In this document: one piece after another, positions 40,530 to 50,662 of the stretch
How the letters are laid out: each line of letters begins with the position of its first letter
How positions within the stretch are numbered: the first letter of the stretch is position 1
NCBI RefSeq assembly: GCF_023509015.1
Contig: NZ_CP094975.1
Coordinates: 1,931,501 to 1,995,500 of the forward strand
Origin: Pseudomonas abieticivorans
GTDB taxonomy: Bacteria; Pseudomonadota; Gammaproteobacteria; Pseudomonadales; Pseudomonadaceae
Length of the DNA stretch: 64,000 bases
Direction of reading: 5' to 3'
The notes under the pieces: generated by a model
Databases searched by the model: none
What the model was told of the DNA's origin: nothing
The model's input: only the letters and a program-made list of their open reading frames with translations
Program-made: the position numbers and the translations under genes

Positions 40530-41399
40530 TCAAGGCTTGTACTTTTCCATGAAGCGGAAGAAATCGCTGCTCGGGTCGAGCACCAACACATCGCTTTTGC
40601 TGGAGAAGCTTTGACGATAAGCCTGCAGGCTGCGGTAGAAGGAGTAAAACTCCTGGTCCGTGCCGTATGCCTTGGCGTAGATGGCAGCAGCCTGGGCATC
40701 ACCATCACCACGGGCCTCTTCAGACTCGCGATAGGCTTCTGCCAGCAACACGCGGCGCTGACGATCGGCGTCGGCACGGATGCCTTCGGCCAGCTCGTTA
40801 CCCTTGGCGCGGTGCTCGCGAGCTTCACGCTCACGCTCGGTGCTCATGCGCTCGAACACGCTGCGGTTGACTTCCTTGGGCAGGTCGATGGCCTTGACGC
40901 GAACGTCGACCACTTCGATACCCAGCTCGTCGCCGGCCATTTTATTCAGCGATTCGGTGATCCCGGCCATCAGTTCGTCCCGTTGACCGGAAACCACTTC
41001 ATGCAGGGTGCGCTTGCCGAACTGGTCGCGCAGGCCCGATTCCAGACGACGGGAAAGACGGTCGTCGGCAATCTGCTTCATACCCGAAGTCGCGGTGTAG
41101 AAACGCTCAGCGTCCTTCACCCGCCACTTGGCGTAGGCATCCACCATGACGGCTTTCTTTTCCAGGGTCAGGAAACGCTGGGTCGGAGCATCCAGGGTCA
41201 TCAGGCGTGCGTCGAACTTGCGCACCTGGTTAACGTACGGCACTTTCACGTGCAGGCCTGGCTGCACATCGGCCTGAACCACACGGCCGAATTGCAGCAG
41301 CACGGCACGTTCGGTTTGCGCGACGATGTAGAAGCTGTTCCACGCAACGATACCCAGCACCACCGCGAGGATCAGGGCGATCAGTGATTTATTGCCCAT
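40530..41399 (-). CDS. hflC: HflC, stomatin/prohibitin-type regulator of FtsH protease
   Basis: 289 residues: one N-terminal membrane helix (about 5-22), an SPFH/band-7 domain, and a C-terminal helix with the Gln/Ala-rich 'GDGDAQAAAIYAKAYGTDQEFYSFYRSL'. HflK and HflC assemble into a large cage around FtsH. The ATG overlaps the hflK stop as TGATG. Confidence 0.97.
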   Translation of the reverse strand: MGNKSLIALILAVVLGIVAWNSFYIVAQTERAVLLQFGRVVQADVQPGLHVKVPYVNQVRKFDARLMTLDAPTQRFLTLEKKAVMVDAYAKWRVKDAERFYTATSGMKQIADDRLSRRLESGLRDQFGKRTLHEVVSGQRDELMAGITESLNKMAGDELGIEVVDVRVKAIDLPKEVNRSVFERMSTEREREAREHRAKGNELAEGIRADADRQRRVLLAEAYRESEEARGDGDAQAAAIYAKAYGTDQEFYSFYRSLQAYRQSFSSKSDVLVLDPSSDFFRFMEKYKP

Positions 41400-42574
41400 C
41401 AGCGACTCTCCCTTGAACGCAGCTCACGCTGTTGGTTTTGCAGATCGGCGGCGGCGCGAGCGCCTGCATCGTTGGCTGGCGCAGCAGGGGCTGCGGCAGG
41501 CGCGGTGTTGTTGCGGCTGCCATCGGTCATTTTGTCCAGCGGCAGGTAGATCAGATTGCTCTGGCCTTTCTGGCTGCTGACCAAAACTTTACTGGTGTTG
41601 CTGTAAACGTCCTGCATGGTTTCCAGGTACAGACGCTCACGCGTCACTTCCGGAGCCTTGCGGTATTCGGTTAGCAGCTTGGTAAAGCGGTCTGCCTCAC
41701 CCTTGGCACGGGATACCACCTCATCGCGGTAGCCGTTAGCGTCTTCGATGATGCGCTGGGCCTGACCACGCGCTTCCGGCACGACGCCGTTGGCATAGGT
41801 TTCCGCCTGGTTGCGCGAACGCTGCTCGTCTTCACGGGCACGGATCACGTCATCGAATGCTTCTTGCACTTCACGCGGAGCGGCAGCGCTCTGCACGTTG
41901 ACCTGGGTAATGGTGATACCGGTCTTGTAGGTGTCCATGAAGCCCTGCAGGCGCTTCTTGATCTCGCTGGCCATCAGCTCGCGGCCTTCGGTCAGCACCT
42001 GGTCCATGTTGGTGGAACCCACCACGTGGCGCAGGGCGCTGTCGGTCGCATGCTGCAGGCTGACTTCAGGCTGATCAACGTTCAGCACGAAATCCTGCAG
42101 GTTAGTCACTTTGTATTGCACGGTCAGCGGCACTTCGACGATGTTCTCGTCTTCGGTGAGCATCTGGCCCTGCTTGGTGTACGTACGCTCACGCGTCACG
42201 TTTTCCAGGTACTTGCGGTCGATGGGCGGGAAATAGATATTCAGACCCGCACCGACCGTTTCGTAGTACTTGCCGAAGCGCAGCACTACGGCCTGCTCCT
42301 GCTCGTCGACCACGTAAATGGCGCTGTACAGCCAAATGGCAGCGAGCACGACCAGGCCAATCCCGAGCAGGCCGAAGCCACCGCCCCTGGACGAACCTGA
42401 ACCACCCCCATCACCACTGCGTTTTTTACCACCGCCGAACAAACCGTTCAGGCTTTCCTGCAGCTTACGGAAGGCCTCGTCGAGATCCGGTGGCCCCTTG
42501 CGGTCGCCCCCACGGCGTTTACCACCCCAAGGATCCTGATTGTTCGAGTTGCCACCCGGCTCATTCCAAGCCAT
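41399..42574 (-). CDS. hflK: HflK, stomatin/prohibitin-type regulator of FtsH protease
   Basis: 391 residues. A Gly/Arg/Lys-rich cytoplasmic start (about 1-70), one membrane helix (about 71-90), SPFH domain ('EQAVVLRFGKYYETVGAGLNIYFPPID') and coiled-coil, then an Ala/Pro/Gln/Arg-rich tail. Start at 42574 has TGGAG upstream. The frame to 42652 is unlikely. Confidence 0.96.
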   Translation of the reverse strand: MAWNEPGGNSNNQDPWGGKRRGGDRKGPPDLDEAFRKLQESLNGLFGGGKKRSGDGGGSGSSRGGGFGLLGIGLVVLAAIWLYSAIYVVDEQEQAVVLRFGKYYETVGAGLNIYFPPIDRKYLENVTRERTYTKQGQMLTEDENIVEVPLTVQYKVTNLQDFVLNVDQPEVSLQHATDSALRHVVGSTNMDQVLTEGRELMASEIKKRLQGFMDTYKTGITITQVNVQSAAAPREVQEAFDDVIRAREDEQRSRNQAETYANGVVPEARGQAQRIIEDANGYRDEVVSRAKGEADRFTKLLTEYRKAPEVTRERLYLETMQDVYSNTSKVLVSSQKGQSNLIYLPLDKMTDGSRNNTAPAAAPAAPANDAGARAAADLQNQQRELRSRESR

Positions 42575-42670
42575 AGCGCTCTCCATCTGATAAAGCAAAG
42601 ACGCACCCACGGCGCGCCGACCAATGCTACAGAATGCCTGTGCTCGCGGCACAACCGCTTTGCCAGGCTT

Positions 42671-43972
42671 TTATTGCAAAGTGTGTTGCTCGATGAACTC
42701 CAGCGGCTTCATCCCTTCACGGCTGACCAGTCGATTGAGCTCCACGCGCGGCAGACGAACCGCCAGCAGGCTGACGCCCTCGTCATCATGGGTCTCGCTT
42801 TGAACAGCCCCCAATTCGAAAAACGCCGCCCGCAAACGCCCCAGGCGCTGTGGCAAGCGTAGCGTGGCGACGAACAGGTCGTCGCCCAACAGTTCGGCCA
42901 CGGCCTGCTTGACCAGGTCCAGGCCCCGCCCGTCACGGGCCGACACCCAGACCCGCTGCGGCTTGCCATCGGCGTCACGCTGGATCTGCGGCTCTACGCC
43001 TTCGAGCAGGTCGAGTTTGTTATACACCTCCAGGATCGGCAAGCCTTGCGCGCCGATCTCGGTGAGTACTGCCATGACCTGCTCGATCTGCGCCATGCGC
43101 TCCGGCTCATGGGCATCAATCACGTGCAGCAGCAAGTCAGAGTTGCTCGACTCTTCGAGCGTAGCCCGGAAAGCCTCGACCAGCTTGTGCGGCAAGTGAC
43201 GAATGAAACCCACGGTATCGGCGAGGATCACCGGCCCAAGGTCGTTGAGCTCGAGGCGACGCAGGGTCGGGTCGAGGGTGGCGAACAGTTGGTCGGCGGC
43301 GTAGACGTCCGATTGAGTAACGGCATTGAACAGGGTCGATTTGCCGGCGTTGGTGTAGCCCACCAGCGATACCGAAGGAATATCGGCACGACGACGGCCC
43401 CGCCGAGCCTGCTCGCGCTGGCTGCGCACCTTGTCCAGGCGGGCCTTGATCTGCCGCAGGCGAACCCGCAACAGGCGCCGGTCGGTTTCCAGCTGGGTTT
43501 CACCCGGGCCACGCAGGCCAATACCGCCCTTCTGGCGTTCAAGGTGAGTCCAGCCACGGACCAGCCGCGTGCTCATGTGCTCGAGCTGGGCCAGTTCGAC
43601 CTGCAGCTTGCCTTCATGGGTACGCGCCCGTTGGGCGAAAATATCGAGAATCAAACCGGTACGGTCCAGCACGCGGCACTCGAACACGCGTTCGAGGTTA
43701 CGTTCCTGGCTGGGCGTAAGGGTGTGATTGAAAATGACCAAATCTACCTGTTCGGCTTTGACTCGGTCGCGCAACTCCTCGACCTTGCCGCTGCCAATCA
43801 GGTATTTGGCTGTAGGCTGATGACGCGTTACGGTAACGAACGCGACTGTTTCGGCGCCGGCAGAAACTGCCAGCTCCTGAAACTCCTGCGGGTCTTCGCG
43901 CGCCTCAGGGTCCTGGCCATCCAAATGAACGAGGATCGCCCGTTCACCACCACCGTGGCGCTCAAAGAACAA
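42671..43972 (-). CDS. hflX: GTPase HflX (ribosome-splitting), TTG start
   Basis: 433 residues. An N-terminal HflX domain (about 10-190, with GGIGLRGPGETQLETDRR) is followed by a G domain: P-loop GYTNAGKST (about 205-213), 'ADTVGFI' (G3) and NKLD (G4). HflX splits and rescues stalled 70S ribosomes. The start is TTG at 43972: AGGAG sits 6 bases upstream and the protein begins MFFERHGGGE as conserved in pseudomonads. hfq is 12 bp upstream. Confidence 0.95.
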   Translation of the reverse strand: MFFERHGGGERAILVHLDGQDPEAREDPQEFQELAVSAGAETVAFVTVTRHQPTAKYLIGSGKVEELRDRVKAEQVDLVIFNHTLTPSQERNLERVFECRVLDRTGLILDIFAQRARTHEGKLQVELAQLEHMSTRLVRGWTHLERQKGGIGLRGPGETQLETDRRLLRVRLRQIKARLDKVRSQREQARRGRRRADIPSVSLVGYTNAGKSTLFNAVTQSDVYAADQLFATLDPTLRRLELNDLGPVILADTVGFIRHLPHKLVEAFRATLEESSNSDLLLHVIDAHEPERMAQIEQVMAVLTEIGAQGLPILEVYNKLDLLEGVEPQIQRDADGKPQRVWVSARDGRGLDLVKQAVAELLGDDLFVATLRLPQRLGRLRAAFFELGAVQSETHDDEGVSLLAVRLPRVELNRLVSREGMKPLEFIEQHTLQ

Positions 43973-43984
43973 AGCAGACTCCTA

Positions 43985-44245
43985 TCAGGCGTTACCTGGC
44001 TCAGAGTCGCCGTGCTCGGACTCGGTTGCGCTAGGCAGACGAATCGGGCGCACAGGTACTACTGTCGAGATAGCGTGCTTGTAAACCATCTGGCTGACGG
44101 TGTTTTTCAACAGGATAACGAACTGGTCGAACGACTCGATCGTGCCCTGCAGCTTGATACCGTTGACCAGATAGATCGAAACCCCAACCTTTTCTTTACG
44201 CAAAGTATTCAAGTAAGGGTCTTGTAGCGAATGCCCTTTTGACAT
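43985..44245 (-). CDS. hfq: RNA chaperone Hfq
   Basis: 86 residues; the Sm core '[29 protein letters not shown]' and Sm2 motif '[10 protein letters not shown]' are present, with a short acidic tail. Start at 44245 with AGGAG upstream; the frame to 44269 is not conserved. Global post-transcriptional regulator that binds sRNAs and, with Crc in Pseudomonas, represses carbon catabolism mRNAs. Confidence 0.98.
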   Translation of the reverse strand: MSKGHSLQDPYLNTLRKEKVGVSIYLVNGIKLQGTIESFDQFVILLKNTVSQMVYKHAISTVVPVRPIRLPSATESEHGDSEPGNA

Positions 44246-44339
44246 GTGCCGCACTCCTTTAAGGATCAATAGTAAGAAAATCAGAAATTTGATGGCTTAA
44301 GCCGCCCCACCCCCAAGGATAGACGGCAATTGCAACGAC

Positions 44340-45311
44340 TCAGCTCAATATGGAGGCCGATCCGAGGTATTTCAAGGTGCGTGGCAGATTGTCACATGCA
44401 AGGCTGTCCAACCAGTGAAGATCAGCCCAACTGCGCAACCAGGTAAATTGCCGCTTCGCCAATTGGCGAGTGGCAATAACGCCGCGCTCCTGCATTTCAA
44501 TCGAGCTTAGCTTGCCATCCAGATGATCCCAGACTTGGCGGTAACCCACTGCACGTATAGACGGCAGCCCCGCATGCAAGTCACTTCGTGCACGCAGTGC
44601 TCTGACCTCATCAACGAAGCCCTGTTCCAGCATCTGCGAAAAACGCAGGGCGATCCGTTCGTGCAGCACCTGCCGATCTTGTGGCGCGATCGCCAGGCTG
44701 GCGACAGTATAGGGCAATTGTTTGCCCGCCGAAGCGCCTGCGTCGGTACTTTGCGCAGATTGACGGGCGCGCAGGTCGGTCATGGTCATGCCGCTCACTC
44801 GGTAAACCTCCAGCGCACGGATCAGGCGCTGGGGGTCATTGGGGTGAATACGCGCAGCCGAGACCGGATCCACGGCCGCCAATTCGTCGTGCAAGGCTTG
44901 CCAGCCCTGGGCTTGCGCCTGTGCCTCCAATTGCCCACGCACATCCGCATCGGCAGGCGGCATGTCGGCCAAACCTTCAAGTAATGCCTTGAAATACAAC
45001 ATGGTGCCGCCCACCAGCAACGGAATGTTGCCACGTGCGGTGATTTCGGCCATTGCCACCAGGGCGTCGGTACGAAAATCAGCGGCCGAGTAGCTCTGCG
45101 CCGGGTCGAGGATGTCGATCAGCCGGTGTGGGTACTGGGCCAACAGGTCTTTGGAGGGCTTGGCAGTGCCGATGTCCATGCCCCGGTAGACCAGCGCCGA
45201 ATCGACACTGATCAGTTCGCACGGCAAGACCTTGGTCAGCTCGATGGCAAGGTCGGTCTTGCCGGCCGCAGTAGGACCCATCAGGAAGATGGCAGGGGGT
45301 AACGCACTCAT
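44340..45311 (-). CDS. miaA: tRNA dimethylallyltransferase MiaA
   Basis: 323 residues. P-loop GPTAAGKT near residue 12, '[17 protein letters not shown]' and the '[12 protein letters not shown]' region. Transfers a dimethylallyl group to A37 of tRNAs reading UNN codons. Start at 45311, two bases after the mutL stop, so the two are coupled; hfq follows after 94 bp. Confidence 0.97.
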   Translation of the reverse strand: MSALPPAIFLMGPTAAGKTDLAIELTKVLPCELISVDSALVYRGMDIGTAKPSKDLLAQYPHRLIDILDPAQSYSAADFRTDALVAMAEITARGNIPLLVGGTMLYFKALLEGLADMPPADADVRGQLEAQAQAQGWQALHDELAAVDPVSAARIHPNDPQRLIRALEVYRVSGMTMTDLRARQSAQSTDAGASAGKQLPYTVASLAIAPQDRQVLHERIALRFSQMLEQGFVDEVRALRARSDLHAGLPSIRAVGYRQVWDHLDGKLSSIEMQERGVIATRQLAKRQFTWLRSWADLHWLDSLACDNLPRTLKYLGSASILS

Positions 45312-45313
45312 GA

Positions 45314-47212
45314 TCAACGGCCGCGCAGGAAAAGTTTGTCCAGATCGTCCAGGCCCATCTGGGTCCAGGTCGGTCGGCCGTGGTTGCATTGGCCGCTGCG
45401 CTCGGTGTTTTCCATGTCGCGCAGCAGGCCGTTCATTTCCGGGATCGCCAGGCGCCGGTTGGCGCGGATGGCACCGTGGCAGGCCATGGTACCCAGCAAC
45501 TCGTTCAGGTGTGCCTGGATCCGGTCACTGGTGCCGTATTCCATCAAGTCGGCCAGCACGTCATGCACCAGCCGATTGGCCTCGGCCTGCTTGAGCAGCG
45601 CCGGGATCTGCCGAATGGCCAGGCTTTCCGGGCCCAGGCGTTGCAGCTCGAAGCCCAGGCGCTGGAACCACACCGCATGCTCTTCGGCGCAATCGGCTTC
45701 GCGCTGGCTGACGGCAATGGACTCGGGCACCAACAGCGGCTGGCCGCTCAGGCCTTCGCTGGCCATGGCGATTTTCAGGCGCTCGTACATGATGCGCTCG
45801 TGGGCGGCGTGCATGTCGACCAGCACCAGGCCCTGGGCGTTTTCCGACAATATGTAGATACCCTTGAGCTGCGCCAAGGCGTAACCCAACGGCGGTATGT
45901 CGCCCTGGCCCTGAGGCAAGGTCAGGGCCGCCTCTGCCGCATTGGGCAAGGGCGCAAAGAATTCACGGTAGGCCGCCTGCGCCTCGGCCGCGGGGTAAGG
46001 CTGGGCGGGGCGCGGCACATATTGGTAGCCGGCGCCGGCCCCTGGGTTGTAACTGCTCGCCTGCGGTTGCTGGGCCGGTTGCTCCAACAGGTTGGCGGCC
46101 AGGCGCATTTCGCCCTGGGGGCCGAACTCGCCTGCAGCCGTACCGGTCAGGCGTGGCGCAACTTCACCGGCCGGCGCCGCCGAAGCCAGGTGGTCTTCCG
46201 GGCGCACGTCCGCCAGGGCGCGGTGCAACGTGCCGTAGAGGAAGTCGTGCACCATGCGCCCGTCACGAAAGCGCACTTCATGCTTGGTAGGGTGCACATT
46301 GACGTCGACGCCGGTGGGATCGACCTCCAGGAACAGGACGAAGGTCGGGTGCCGGCCGTTGAACAACACGTCGCGGTAGGCCTGGCGTACCGCGTGGGCC
46401 ACCAGTTTGTCGCGCACCGCGCGGCCGTTGACGAAAAAGTACTGCAAGTCGGCCTGGCTGCGCGAAAAGGTCGGCAAACCGACCCAACCCCACAGGTGCA
46501 GGCCGTTGCGTTCAATCTCGATCGGCATCGCCTGCTCAAGGAAGCCCGAGCCACAGATCGAGGCCACGCGCCGGGCGCGGGCGATCTCGTCCTTGGCCTC
46601 GTGCAAACTGAGGATGGTCTTGCCGTTGTGCCGCAGGTGGAACGCCACGTCAAACCGGGCCAGCGCCAGGCGCTTGATCACTTCCTGCAGGTGGTCAAAT
46701 TCGGTTTTTTCGGTCTTGAGAAACTTACGCCGCGCCGGGGTATTGAAAAACAGGTCACGCACTTCCACCGATGTGCCAACGGGGTGAGCGGCCGGCTGCA
46801 CGCGCGGGGCCATGTCGCGGCCTTCGGTCTCCACTTGCCAGGCCTGATCGGCATCGCGGGTGCGGGAGGTCAGGGTCAGGCGGGCCACAGAGCTGATAGA
46901 CGCCAATGCCTCACCACGAAAGCCCAGGCTCATCACTCGCTCCAGGTCTTCCAGGTCGCGAATCTTGCTGGTGGCGTGACGGGCCAGGGCCAGCGGCAGG
47001 TCATCGGATGAGATGCCGCCGCCGTCGTCGCGCACCCGCAGCAGCTTGACGCCGCCCTGCTCGACTTCGACATCGATGCGCTTGGCACCGGAGTCCAGGC
47101 TGTTTTCCAGCAACTCCTTGATCACCGAAGCCGGGCGCTCGACCACCTCGCCGGCGGCAATCTGGTTGGCCAGGCGGGGGCTGAGCAGCTCGATACGGGC
47201 CGAAGTGGTCAT
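45314..47212 (-). CDS. mutL: DNA mismatch repair protein MutL
   Basis: 632 residues. The N-terminal GHKL ATPase has ENSLDSG (about 36), 'DDGGGIS' and '[13 protein letters not shown]'; a Pro/Ala-rich linker covers about 330-430; the C-terminal dimerisation domain has '[18 protein letters not shown]'. No endonuclease motif (DQHAxxER-x4-E of other MutLs is replaced as usual in gammaproteobacteria). Overlaps amiB by four bases. Confidence 0.98.
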   Translation of the reverse strand: MTTSARIELLSPRLANQIAAGEVVERPASVIKELLENSLDSGAKRIDVEVEQGGVKLLRVRDDGGGISSDDLPLALARHATSKIRDLEDLERVMSLGFRGEALASISSVARLTLTSRTRDADQAWQVETEGRDMAPRVQPAAHPVGTSVEVRDLFFNTPARRKFLKTEKTEFDHLQEVIKRLALARFDVAFHLRHNGKTILSLHEAKDEIARARRVASICGSGFLEQAMPIEIERNGLHLWGWVGLPTFSRSQADLQYFFVNGRAVRDKLVAHAVRQAYRDVLFNGRHPTFVLFLEVDPTGVDVNVHPTKHEVRFRDGRMVHDFLYGTLHRALADVRPEDHLASAAPAGEVAPRLTGTAAGEFGPQGEMRLAANLLEQPAQQPQASSYNPGAGAGYQYVPRPAQPYPAAEAQAAYREFFAPLPNAAEAALTLPQGQGDIPPLGYALAQLKGIYILSENAQGLVLVDMHAAHERIMYERLKIAMASEGLSGQPLLVPESIAVSQREADCAEEHAVWFQRLGFELQRLGPESLAIRQIPALLKQAEANRLVHDVLADLMEYGTSDRIQAHLNELLGTMACHGAIRANRRLAIPEMNGLLRDMENTERSGQCNHGRPTWTQMGLDDLDKLFLRGR

Positions 47213-48621
47213 GGTTGCGACGCCAGGGTGGTGCCCGGGATTTCCAGGGTCTGGCCGATTTTCAGCTCATCGCTCTGCAGTTTGTTGACACTGCGCAGGG
47301 TGGCCGGGCTGACCTGATAGCGCACGGCGATCATCGCCAGGGTTTCCCCCGAGCGCACCACGTGGTCGCTCGGCCCGCGGGCGATCTTGCCACTGTCACG
47401 CAGCCAGGCAATGTAGGTACCCGGCGGCGGGTTCTGCTGGAAGAACTGCCGCACGCCGCTGGCAATCGACTTGGCCAGAGCTTGTTGGTGGCCAGAAGAC
47501 TGCAGCTTGTTGGCTTCGTTGGCGTTGGAGATGAACCCGGTTTCCACCAGGATCGACGGGATGTCCGGCGACTTGAGCACCATGAACCCGGCCTGCTCGA
47601 CCCGACGCTTGTGCAGCGGCGTGACCCGGCCAATGTTGCTTAACACTTTCTGGCCGACGTTGAGGCTGGAGGTCAGCGACGCAGTCATCGACAGGTCCAG
47701 CAGCACGCCTGCGAGCATGCGGTCCTTGTCGTCCAGGCTCACGGCACCGGCACCACCGATCAAGTCGGAGCGGTTTTCACTGTCTGCCAGCCAACGCGCG
47801 GTTTCCGAGGTGGCGCCACGCTCAGACAGGGCGAACACCGACGCCCCGAACGCCGCCGACGACGGCGCGGCATCCGCATGGATCGAGACGAACAGGTCGG
47901 CGCCCTTCTTGCGGGCGATCTCGGTACGCCCACGCAACGGGATGAAATAGTCGCCGGTACGGGTGAGCACGGCGGTAAAGCCTTTTTCACCGTTGATTTG
48001 GCGCTGCAGCTCCTTGGCGATGGCCAATACCACGTCTTTTTCGTGCTGGCCGCGCGAACCCGAGGCACCTGGGTCTTCGCCACCGTGGCCGGCATCGATG
48101 GCCACGATGATGTCGCGTTTGCCGTTCGGTACCGGTTCCAGCTTGATCGACGGCTGCGACGGCGTGACCGGCACCGCCGGCGTGGTCGCCACGGTGGGCT
48201 CCGGCGGCGCAGGCGCGGCATCGGCGGGGTTGTCGAACAGGTCGACCACCAGGCGGTTGCCGTATTGCTGGTTGGGCGCCAGGGAGAAACTTTTCGGGGT
48301 GACGGCCTTTTTCAGGTCGATCACCACCCGCAGGTCGGTCGGCGTGCGTTGCGCCGAGCGCATGCTGGTGATGGGCGTGTTGGCGGTAGACACCTGCAAG
48401 GGCGCCGCCAGGGTGGCACCGTTGATGTCGATCACCAGGCGGTCTGGCGACGTCAGGGTGAACACGCTGTGCTGCACAGGGCCCGACAGGTCGAATACCA
48501 GCCGCGTGTTATCCGGAGCTCGCCACAAACGCACGCTCTTGACCTGCGTTGCAGCCACCGCGTTGATGGCCAAAGACGCCAACAACACCCCCACGATCGC
48601 GACCAGCGCGCGAATGCGCAT
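47209..48621 (-). CDS. amiB: N-acetylmuramoyl-L-alanine amidase AmiB
   Basis: 470-residue periplasmic zinc amidase that cuts septal peptidoglycan. Signal peptide about 1-23, AMIN domain (about 25-125), Amidase_3 domain (about 175-395; zinc ligands in '[13 protein letters not shown]' and 'VSIHADA', with '[10 protein letters not shown]' carrying the catalytic Glu) and a C-terminal LysM ('[19 protein letters not shown]', about 420-465). Start 48621; a frame to 48672 is noise. Confidence 0.97.
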   Translation of the reverse strand: MRIRALVAIVGVLLASLAINAVAATQVKSVRLWRAPDNTRLVFDLSGPVQHSVFTLTSPDRLVIDINGATLAAPLQVSTANTPITSMRSAQRTPTDLRVVIDLKKAVTPKSFSLAPNQQYGNRLVVDLFDNPADAAPAPPEPTVATTPAVPVTPSQPSIKLEPVPNGKRDIIVAIDAGHGGEDPGASGSRGQHEKDVVLAIAKELQRQINGEKGFTAVLTRTGDYFIPLRGRTEIARKKGADLFVSIHADAAPSSAAFGASVFALSERGATSETARWLADSENRSDLIGGAGAVSLDDKDRMLAGVLLDLSMTASLTSSLNVGQKVLSNIGRVTPLHKRRVEQAGFMVLKSPDIPSILVETGFISNANEANKLQSSGHQQALAKSIASGVRQFFQQNPPPGTYIAWLRDSGKIARGPSDHVVRSGETLAMIAVRYQVSPATLRSVNKLQSDELKIGQTLEIPGTTLASQP

Positions 48622-48638
48622 ACCAAACCCCACCAAAA

Positions 48639-49109
48639 TTATTTGAATTCCTGTGCCAGAACGGCACACCACGACTCGCCACGCGAGCCCTGTGGCGACA
48701 AACTCAGCGAACGACCGCCCGCTTGGGCGCGTATGGTAATGGTCAGGTCAGGCTTTGGCAAAAAGCCTGCACCGCGCTGGGGCCATTCGATCAGGCAGAG
48801 AGCGTCCCCTTCAAAGTAATCCCGAATGCCAAGAAATTCCAGTTCTTCAGGATCGACAAGCCGATACAGATCAAAATGATAGGCGCGAAAGCTCTCGAAC
48901 TCGTAAGGTTCTACCAGGGTAAAGGTCGGGCTCTTGACCGCGCCGGTGTGCCCCAGGCCCCGGATGATGCCTCTGGACAGCGTGGTTTTACCGGCCCCCA
49001 GGTCCCCTTCCAGGAAAATCACGCCCACGCCTTGTGTCACTTGGGCCAGGCGCCCGCCAAATTCGACCATGGCGCTTTCGTCAGCCAGGTGCAGCTCTAC
49101 TTCAGACAC
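48639..49109 (-). CDS. tsaE: tRNA threonylcarbamoyladenosine biosynthesis ATPase TsaE, GTG start
   Basis: 156 residues with Walker A GDLGAGKTT (about 36) and 'SPTFTLVEPYE'. TsaE drives turnover of the TsaB-TsaD complex that makes t6A37 in tRNA. GTG start at 49109, GAGGA upstream; overlaps the end of nnrD by 13 bases. Confidence 0.96.
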   Translation of the reverse strand: MSEVELHLADESAMVEFGGRLAQVTQGVGVIFLEGDLGAGKTTLSRGIIRGLGHTGAVKSPTFTLVEPYEFESFRAYHFDLYRLVDPEELEFLGIRDYFEGDALCLIEWPQRGAGFLPKPDLTITIRAQAGGRSLSLSPQGSRGESWCAVLAQEFK

Positions 49110-50596
49110 GGTGCTTGTTCCTCGATTAACTGACGGATGGTGGGTATCAGATCGGTAGCGGCCATCCCCCGGCCCTGCCTACCTTGTATTTCGCCGGCGC
49201 GGGCGTGTAGCCACACGCCCAGGCAGGCAGCCTGGAACGGTGCCAGGCCTTGGGCCAGCAAAGCGCCCAGCAATCCGGCCAGCACATCGCCCAGGCCCGC
49301 CGTGGCCATGGCCGGATGGCCGTGATCGCACAGAGCGACCTGGCCATCGGCATCGGCGACCAGGCTGCCGGCGCCCTTGAGCACGCATACCGCCGAGTAT
49401 TTCTTCGCCAATTGTTTCACGGCAGCCAGGCGGTCTGCCTGAACCTGCGCCGTGGTCACGCCCAGCAACCGTGCAGCCTCCCCCGGATGCGGGGTGATGA
49501 TAGCGCCCGCTGGCAGCGTAAAGCCCTGGCTGGCCAGCAGATTAAGGGCATCGGCATCCCAGACCTGGGCTTTAGCGCTGTTGGCGGCCACCGACAGCAG
49601 GCTGCGCGCCCAACTGCCTTGGCCAAGGCCAGGCCCTACCACCAGCACGCTGGCGGCTTGGGCCATGCCCATCAATTGGTTGGCCGAATGAATGCCGGCC
49701 GTCATGACCTCTGGCAAACGGGCCAGGGCCGCCCCTACGTGTTCACTGCGGGTAGCCAGTGACACCATACCGGCACCACAGCGCAGCGCACTTTGCGCAC
49801 TGAGCAGGGCCGCGCCACCAGTGCCGTGATCGCCACCGACTACCAGTACCCGGCCGAACAGGCCCTTATGGGCGGCTGGCGGGCGCGGCGCCAGTACCGG
49901 CAAGTTACGCGGATTCAGTCGCGTGGCCACGCCCTGGGCCTGGGCGACGATCGATGCATCGGCCTGCAGGTCGTCGAACAGCAGCGTGCCGACATAGTCC
50001 GGGGCCTGCCCCGTGAGCAAGCCGATCTTCACGCCGATGTACGTCACCGTCAGGCTAGCCCTGATGGCAACCCCCAGGACTTGCCCGGTGTCGGCGCTGA
50101 GCCCCGAGGGGATATCCACTGCAACCACGGGCTGGCCACTGGCATTGATCGCCTCGATGACCTCCAGGTAGGGCGCGCGTACCTCACCGGCCAAGCCGGT
50201 GCCGAGCAAAGCGTCGACGACGATCCCAGCCAACGGCACGCCAACGCCCCACGGTTGCACCGCAACATCCGCAGCCTTCGCCTCGCCGTAGGCCAAGGCA
50301 GCATCACCGACCAACTGCGCAGGGTCGCCCACTGCCAGCACGCTGACTTCCCAGCCAGACCGTTTGGCCAATGACGCAATCAGATAGCCATCGCCGGCAT
50401 TGTTACCCCGTCCGGTCACCACGCAGACCTGGCGGGCCTCTGGCCACTGCCTGCGCAACGCCCGCCAGGTGGCATGGGCCGCACGCTGCATCAGCTCGAA
50501 ACCGTCGGTACCTGCGGCGATCAGGGCACTATCCAGCGCCCGAACTTGGGCCGCGCTGTACAGAATGTCGGGCATCTCGTCATTTACCTGCGGCAT
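49097..50596 (-). CDS. nnrD: Bifunctional NAD(P)H-hydrate epimerase / ADP-dependent dehydratase
   Basis: 499 residues. The N-terminal epimerase (YjeF_N/NnrE, about 1-215; 'VVTGRGNNAGDGYLIASL') is fused to a C-terminal ribokinase-like dehydratase (NnrD, about 230-490; 'AIITPHPGEAARLLG', 'GLGDVLAGLLGALL'). It repairs hydrated NADH/NADPH. The start is either 50596 or ATG 50575 (MPDILYSAAQ); neither has a strong ribosome-binding site. Divergent from queG, first of the nnrD-tsaE-amiB-mutL-miaA run. Confidence 0.95.
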   Translation of the reverse strand: MPQVNDEMPDILYSAAQVRALDSALIAAGTDGFELMQRAAHATWRALRRQWPEARQVCVVTGRGNNAGDGYLIASLAKRSGWEVSVLAVGDPAQLVGDAALAYGEAKAADVAVQPWGVGVPLAGIVVDALLGTGLAGEVRAPYLEVIEAINASGQPVVAVDIPSGLSADTGQVLGVAIRASLTVTYIGVKIGLLTGQAPDYVGTLLFDDLQADASIVAQAQGVATRLNPRNLPVLAPRPPAAHKGLFGRVLVVGGDHGTGGAALLSAQSALRCGAGMVSLATRSEHVGAALARLPEVMTAGIHSANQLMGMAQAASVLVVGPGLGQGSWARSLLSVAANSAKAQVWDADALNLLASQGFTLPAGAIITPHPGEAARLLGVTTAQVQADRLAAVKQLAKKYSAVCVLKGAGSLVADADGQVALCDHGHPAMATAGLGDVLAGLLGALLAQGLAPFQAACLGVWLHARAGEIQGRQGRGMAATDLIPTIRQLIEEQAPCLK

Positions 50597-50662
50597 GGGT
50601 CAGCTATCAGTGGCGATGTCTGGCAGAATTATACGCACCTCAGCTCCGGTTTCCTGCCTCGC

